Shown here piece by piece: positions 8,413 through 11,755 of a stretch of DNA of 11,755 bases. Made by a program: the position numbers and the translations under genes. Location of the stretch: the NCBI GenBank assembly GCA_016934695.1, contig JAFGSH010000026.1:1-11755 (forward strand), in the 5' to 3' direction. Position 1 is the first letter of the stretch. Each line of letters begins with the position of its first letter. This DNA comes from Deltaproteobacteria bacterium (lineage in GTDB: Bacteria > Desulfobacterota > Syntrophia > Syntrophales > UBA2210). Under the pieces are notes generated by a model. It was given only the letters and a program-made list of their open reading frames with translations. It was not told the origin of the DNA and did no database searches.

Positions 8413-8991
8413 TTACTTTGCAGGCCTCTTGTCCTGAATCTTTCCCAAACGTTTTCCCAGCCAGTCTTTTAGTCTATCGACGATAGACGGTTTTTCGAAA
8501 GTGAGCGCTGTCTCCGCCGTCTTATCGGAACTCATGGACGTGACTTTGGCGGTATAGGCACCAGCCGGAATGGGCGGCTGGGTAATGACGACAAACTGAT
8601 TATATTTTCCATCCTCCGCATACGTGCCACTGACATTCCCTCTCAGGATTCCCGTGACCTTCGCGAGAGTTCCTATCGGGGCGGCAAATTTACCGCCGGC
8701 ATCGACCTTTCCGTCAGCCACGACCACCTCGGTTTCATCGGGGCCGGATAACGTAATGAATACGGAATCTTCAGGTGTAAATCCCAATCCCTCGAAAACA
8801 ATTTTTTCTCCCATCAATGCAGCAGCACCGAGACTGACGGACTCGGGGTTTACAATCAGCTGGGGACCCGGAATGTCAGGATTAAAGGTCTTCGGCGCAG
8901 ACGAACAACCGGCAAGGACAAAGCCCCCTGCCACCCCCAAAAGCCCCACCAACAAGAACATCAAGAACCTGCTTTTACGAGCACTCAACAT
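8413..8991 (-). CDS. Small lipoprotein of unknown function
   Basis: A 192-residue secreted lipoprotein. Residues 1-28 are a signal sequence with basic start (ARKSR), a long hydrophobic core and a lipobox LAGC whose Cys29 would be acylated; Ser30 at the +2 position suggests outer-membrane rather than inner-membrane retention. The mature part (about 45-165) is rich in Gly, Val and Thr and reads as beta-strands, e.g. GFTPEDSVFITLSGPDETEV and PAGAYTAKVTSMSSD, consistent with one or two Ig-like or similar beta-sandwich domains; this is an inference. The end is a basic amphipathic helix (VDRLKDWLGKRLGKIQDK). Start is supported by an AAGGAGG ribosome binding site 8 bases upstream. It is convergent with the sulfatase unit and has its own terminator, so it is a single-gene transcript. 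I do not recognise the family. Confidence 0.85.
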   Translation of the reverse strand: MLSARKSRFLMFLLVGLLGVAGGFVLAGCSSAPKTFNPDIPGPQLIVNPESVSLGAAALMGEKIVFEGLGFTPEDSVFITLSGPDETEVVVADGKVDAGGKFAAPIGTLAKVTGILRGNVSGTYAEDGKYNQFVVITQPPIPAGAYTAKVTSMSSDKTAETALTFEKPSIVDRLKDWLGKRLGKIQDKRPAK

Positions 8992-9331
8992 GTAAGGACC
9001 CTCCTTGCGTTTGGATTTTCTTGTAGCATAATGGTGCAGGATGTGGTGCTGTTACGGTATATGGCCTCTTTAATATTTTCCGAGTATATTTTTACAAGCA
9101 ATATTTTTCAAGAGAAAATCATCGATTTGAGGCCGGAATCGTCTTTTTCTTAACCATTTTCTGGAAGAAATCCTTCCTCTCCTCAGAGAACAGGACTTCC
9201 TGAAGATCAGATGATCATCCTTAGCATGGTACGGCGGTTCGCAATTATACCCGATTCGCCACGACCAACAGGCCCCTGTCCCAACCCGGCCGGGCGTCAC
9301 CGGGCAGGCGTCTTTATCTCTCAAAAAAAGG
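8992..9331. other. Gene-poor intergenic region
   Basis: About 340 bases between the divergent lipoprotein and PadR genes. The first 20 bases hold the lipoprotein ribosome binding site (minus strand, near 9000-9006). A TATGCT-like -10 for that gene is possible near 9028-9033 on the minus strand, with no good -35. The stretch 9060-9120 is clearly AT-rich compared with its surroundings, and 9119-9214 has short open frames on both strands without starts. I see no RNA gene or convincing CDS here. Confidence 0.4.
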
Positions 9332-9361
9332 TTGACTTGCCCATCAGGACGTATATAAAAT
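9332..9361 (+). promoter_or_regulatory. Sigma70-type promoter of the padR operon
   Basis: A TTGACT -35 box at 9332-9337 is followed, after 16 bases, by a TATAAA -10 box at 9354-9359; TAAAAT at 9356-9361, with an 18-base spacer, is an alternative. Both fit the sigma70 consensus well. Transcription would start near 9366-9368, leaving a leader of about 40 bases before the PadR start codon. Confidence 0.7.
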
Positions 9362-9374
9362 ATACATAGTCCTG
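9345..9374. promoter_or_regulatory. Probable PadR operator overlapping the -10 box
   Basis: A perfect palindrome GTATAT-AAA-ATATAC (9351-9365) covers the -10 box. It sits inside outer arms CAGGAC (9345-9350) and GTCCTG (9369-9374), which are also exact reverse complements but off-centre by three bases. PadR-family dimers bind such dyads and commonly repress their own promoters, so autoregulation is likely. That the PadR protein binds here is inference from position and symmetry. Confidence 0.6.
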
Positions 9375-9406
9375 CCAGTCTAACGGCGGGATACCGAGGG
9401 CCTGTC

Positions 9407-9970
9407 ATGTCGATCAAATACGCCATCCTTGGACTTCTCAATTACTCGGATATGCACGGGTATCAGATCAAGAAGCATATCGAGCGGAACTTCGGCCATA
9501 TGTGGTCGATCAATTTCGGTCAGGTGTACCCCAGCCTCAAAGAACTGGAAAAAGAGGGCCTCATCGATATGGTCGAAGAGGCTCCGTCGGAAAACGGCGG
9601 TCCCCGTAAAAAGCGGTATTCCATAACCCAAGAGGGGATCGGCGAGTTTTCACGGTGGCTTGCCGAGCTTCCCCAGAAACCTATCCTCATCAGGGACCTC
9701 TTCCTGCTCAAGTTCGCGTTCTTTGGATTCGGGGATGACGAGCGGGCTCTGGAGATCATAGACCGGCAGATAGAAATGTACGAGGCGCAACTGAAGCAGC
9801 GGCAGATAAACCGCGGCCGATGGGAGCGGCAGGGCGTGTACGTCCGTCTCATTATCGATCTCGGCATAACTCAGATAGAGATGTATCTGAAATGGCTCCG
9901 CCGTGCCCGCGACGAAATCAAGAAACAGATCAAGGAGAATACTTCAGTAGAAGACACGGCATTTTTGTGA
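9407..9970 (+). CDS. PadR-family transcriptional regulator
   Basis: A 187-residue DNA-binding repressor-type protein. The N-terminal winged helix (about residues 1-85) shows the PadR signature: KYAILGLLNYSDMHGYQIK, then the recognition part FGQVYPSLKELEKEGLI and the wing with RKKRYSITQEG. The rest (about 90-180) is a mostly helical, charged domain of the Vir_act_alpha_C type with a likely dimerising coiled helix (about 115-135, ALEIIDRQIEMYEAQLKQR), placing it in the longer PadR subfamily. A GAGGG ribosome binding site lies 8 bases before the ATG. It is the first gene of an operon with two oxidoreductases, after a promoter with a strong dyad. PadR proteins typically respond to phenolic or other hydrophobic compounds; the ligand here is unknown. 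Confidence 0.94.
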   Translation: MSIKYAILGLLNYSDMHGYQIKKHIERNFGHMWSINFGQVYPSLKELEKEGLIDMVEEAPSENGGPRKKRYSITQEGIGEFSRWLAELPQKPILIRDLFLLKFAFFGFGDDERALEIIDRQIEMYEAQLKQRQINRGRWERQGVYVRLIIDLGITQIEMYLKWLRRARDEIKKQIKENTSVEDTAFL

Positions 9971-9994
9971 TTACCGGCTTCAACAGGGGGGATC

Positions 9995-10996
9995 ATGGAG
10001 TACAGCGGCATTACTCTTGTCACCGGCGCGGCCGGGTTCATGGGGAGCCACCTGGTTGAATTCCTTGTCCGGGAGGGGGTTCGCGTCAGGGCCTCCGCCC
10101 GTCCCCGGAAGGACACGTCCTTCTTCGACCGCCTGGGCGTCGAATACGTCGCCGCCGATCTGACGAAGCCGGAGACACTCCCCCGGCTTTTCGAAGGCGG
10201 GGTCGACCGGGTATTCCACCTCGGGGCCATCTGTAATTTTTCCACCCCCCATGAATCCCTCCGTCCCACCAATGTCGAGGGAGTCAAGCTGATCACCGAT
10301 CTCGCCCTGAAAAACAACGTCAAGCGGTATATCCATGTCGGCTCCACCAGCGTGTACGGCTATTACCGGGGCGAGCCCTTTCGGGAAGGCTCCCCCCGTG
10401 ATCCGCGGGATTCCTACGGGAGGAGCAAGCGCGACGGCGAGGATGTCGTCCGGGGTCGCATCAAGGAAGGCCTCCCGGCGATCATCACGCGTCCGTGCAC
10501 CGTGTATGGACCGCGCTGCAACGACGGCGCGGGGAAGGCCTTTTCGCGCCCCTCGAGCATCACCGCGATCCCGGGAAGCGGCACACAGCTCCTCTCCAAC
10601 GTCCGGGCGGAAGACGTGGCCGCCGCTGTCTACCACCTCTCCTTCATCGATGATGCCGTCGGGGAGGCCTTCAATATCGCCGAAGACACCCACCCGGCCC
10701 TGGAAGAGGCCCTGGTAATGGCCTCGGAGGCCTTCGGCACGAAGCCCCCGGCCATGCACCTGCCCCTCTGGCTGGTGAAGATCGTCGCGCGGGTGGACGG
10801 CGCCGTGTCGGCGCGCAGGGGTCGCATACCGGACCTGGAACTGGACGCGGTGAAATACCTGTATGACGATTACGTGGTCGATAACGGCAAACTGAAGGCC
10901 ACGGGATACCGGATGATCTATCCGGATTTCAGGGAATCCATGAGGCAGATGGGGGAGTGGTACCGCGCGGAAGGAGCAAAAGACACGTCCGCATAA
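9995..10996 (+). CDS. NAD(P)-dependent epimerase/dehydratase (extended SDR)
   Basis: A 333-residue Rossmann-fold oxidoreductase of the extended short-chain dehydrogenase group. The nucleotide-binding motif TGAAGFMG gives G11-x2-G14-x2-G17. Basic residues after the second strand (SARPRKD, about 34-40) hint at NADP(H), which is an inference. The active site is Ser117/Thr118/Ser119 in VGSTSVYG and Tyr141-x3-Lys145 in SYGRSK. ITRPCTVYGP is the usual motif before the substrate domain. The C-terminal third is the variable substrate-binding part and resembles the 3-beta-hydroxysteroid dehydrogenase/dihydroflavonol reductase side of the family more than sugar-nucleotide epimerases, but I cannot fix the substrate. 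It starts 24 bp after PadR with a GGGGGG ribosome binding site, and the next SDR follows 18 bp downstream. Confidence 0.9.
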   Translation: MEYSGITLVTGAAGFMGSHLVEFLVREGVRVRASARPRKDTSFFDRLGVEYVAADLTKPETLPRLFEGGVDRVFHLGAICNFSTPHESLRPTNVEGVKLITDLALKNNVKRYIHVGSTSVYGYYRGEPFREGSPRDPRDSYGRSKRDGEDVVRGRIKEGLPAIITRPCTVYGPRCNDGAGKAFSRPSSITAIPGSGTQLLSNVRAEDVAAAVYHLSFIDDAVGEAFNIAEDTHPALEEALVMASEAFGTKPPAMHLPLWLVKIVARVDGAVSARRGRIPDLELDAVKYLYDDYVVDNGKLKATGYRMIYPDFRESMRQMGEWYRAEGAKDTSA

Positions 10997-11014
10997 ATAC
11001 AAGGGGGGAATGAT

Positions 11015-11755
11015 ATGGGACAGGTTGTCGTGATTACCGGTTGTGGCGATGGGATGGGGCGGCATGTCGCCGCGATGCTTGCCGAGAAGGGCCACAGCGT
11101 GGCGGGCTTTGACTGCGATTCCGAGGGGATCGCCTCTCTGGAAAAAGAACTGAAAGAGATCGGCGGCGATCACCTCCTCGATGTGATCGACATCACCGAC
11201 CGGCCGGCGATCACGAAATTCCGTGACCGTGTCCTCGCCCGGTACGGCCACGTCGACACGGTGCTGTCGAACGTGGGGATCGGGTTCTTCAGCCCCTTTG
11301 AAGAGGTAGATCTGGAGAAGGCGCTCACGTGCCTGGAAATCAACGTCATCGGTGCGGCGGCGATTTTTCAGGCCTTTATCCCGTCGATGCGCGAGCGGCG
11401 GACCGGCAAGCTTATCGCCATGTCTTCGCTGGTGGGGCGCATCCCCTTCCCCTTCGAATCGATCTACTCGGCGAGCAAATTCGCCGTCACGGGGATGGTG
11501 CTCTCCCTCAAGTACGAGGTGGAGCCCTTCGGCATCCGGGTGGCCCTGATCGAGCCTGCGCAGGTCTCTACGAGCTTCGCGGCCAAGATACACGTCCTGC
11601 CGCCCGAGGGCTCCGCCTACCGGGATCGCGCCCGGCGTTTCATCGAGCGGGACGACGAGCTGATCAAGACGGCACCCACACCGCCGTTCGCGGCGGAGAA
11701 GATCGTGAAGATCATCGAATCGGAAAAACCGTCGATCTTCAACCAGATCGATTTC
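11015..11755 (+). CDS. Short-chain dehydrogenase/reductase (classical SDR), 3' partial
   Basis: NAD(P)-dependent oxidoreductase; 247 codons are visible and the frame is still open at the window edge, so a little more of the family's usual 250-290 residues is missing. Cofactor motif TGCGDGMG (residues 8-15) is a variant of TGxxxGIG. Asp33 at the end of the second strand (AGFDCD) suggests NAD(H). SNVGIG replaces the usual NNAG. The catalytic set is complete: Ser138 in AMSSLVG and Tyr151-x3-Lys155 in YSASK; the later IEPAQVST takes the place of the usual PGxVxT. The start is set by an AAGGGGGGAA ribosome binding site; a second ATG five bases upstream (11010) is out of frame. It is the third gene of the PadR operon and may work on the product or substrate of the preceding reductase. 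Substrate unknown. Confidence 0.92.
   Translation, partial: MGQVVVITGCGDGMGRHVAAMLAEKGHSVAGFDCDSEGIASLEKELKEIGGDHLLDVIDITDRPAITKFRDRVLARYGHVDTVLSNVGIGFFSPFEEVDLEKALTCLEINVIGAAAIFQAFIPSMRERRTGKLIAMSSLVGRIPFPFESIYSASKFAVTGMVLSLKYEVEPFGIRVALIEPAQVSTSFAAKIHVLPPEGSAYRDRARRFIERDDELIKTAPTPPFAAEKIVKIIESEKPSIFNQIDF

Noticed and set aside
9070..9441. 123-codon minus-strand open frame covering the padR promoter
   Set aside because: It overlaps the PadR promoter, operator and first codons, has a Cys/Arg-rich composition and no clear ribosome binding site. A small part may belong to a decayed gene, reported separately.
9980..11593. Very long open frame of 537 codons on the minus strand
   Set aside because: It lies antisense to the epimerase and SDR genes, which have clear family motifs and ribosome binding sites. 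Its product is rich in Asp, His, Arg and Gly as expected from reading high-GC codons backwards, and has no recognisable domain.
1..11755. CRISPR array, tRNA, rRNA, insertion sequence or integration site
   Set aside because: I saw no regularly spaced repeats, tRNA-like cloverleaf, transposase or integrase gene, or flanking direct/inverted repeats of that kind on either strand.

Overview
The window is GC-rich DNA, judged by eye, from a Gram-negative bacterium. It encodes a tripartite envelope-spanning efflux pump, a Tat-exported sulfatase and an outer-membrane-type lipoprotein. The oxygen-sensitive radical-SAM sulfatase maturase next to the sulfatase suggests an anaerobic or facultative lifestyle. 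Gene style and content would fit the Desulfobacterota (old Deltaproteobacteria), but this is an inference; there is no rRNA or other strong taxonomic marker.

Layout. (1) Positions 1-5290, plus strand: a tight efflux operon in the order outer-membrane factor (5' end cut by the window), periplasmic adaptor, RND permease, with gaps of 7 and 8 bp and ribosome binding sites that overlap the preceding stop codons. (2) Positions 5433-8283, plus strand: a two-gene unit of a Tat-signal arylsulfatase-type enzyme with a Cys-type CAPSR active site, and its likely activating enzyme, an anaerobic sulfatase maturase (anSME) that carries an extra SEC-C zinc-binding tail. (3) Positions 8991-8413, minus strand: a single small lipoprotein gene of unknown function, convergent with the sulfatase unit, with its own ribosome binding site and a textbook intrinsic terminator (8348-8316). 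(4) A gene-poor stretch of about 415 bp, 8992-9406, that ends in a strong-looking promoter overlapped by a perfect palindrome. (5) Positions 9407-11755, plus strand: a PadR-type regulator, an extended SDR (NAD-dependent epimerase/dehydratase type) and a classical SDR whose 3' end runs off the window, all tightly spaced as one operon.

How the parts work together. The pump genes form one exporter of unknown substrate. The maturase is expected to convert Cys115 of the sulfatase to formylglycine in the cytoplasm, after which the folded enzyme leaves through Tat, possibly staying membrane-anchored because no clear cleavage site is visible. The PadR protein probably represses its own operon through the palindrome over the -10 region, with the two oxidoreductases acting in a small-molecule pathway that cannot be named from sequence. 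I saw no mobile element, CRISPR array, tRNA or rRNA. No clearly new system stands out; the best leads are the SEC-C-tailed maturase with its Tat sulfatase partner, the PadR operator, and the altered TM10 proton-relay residues of the RND permease.
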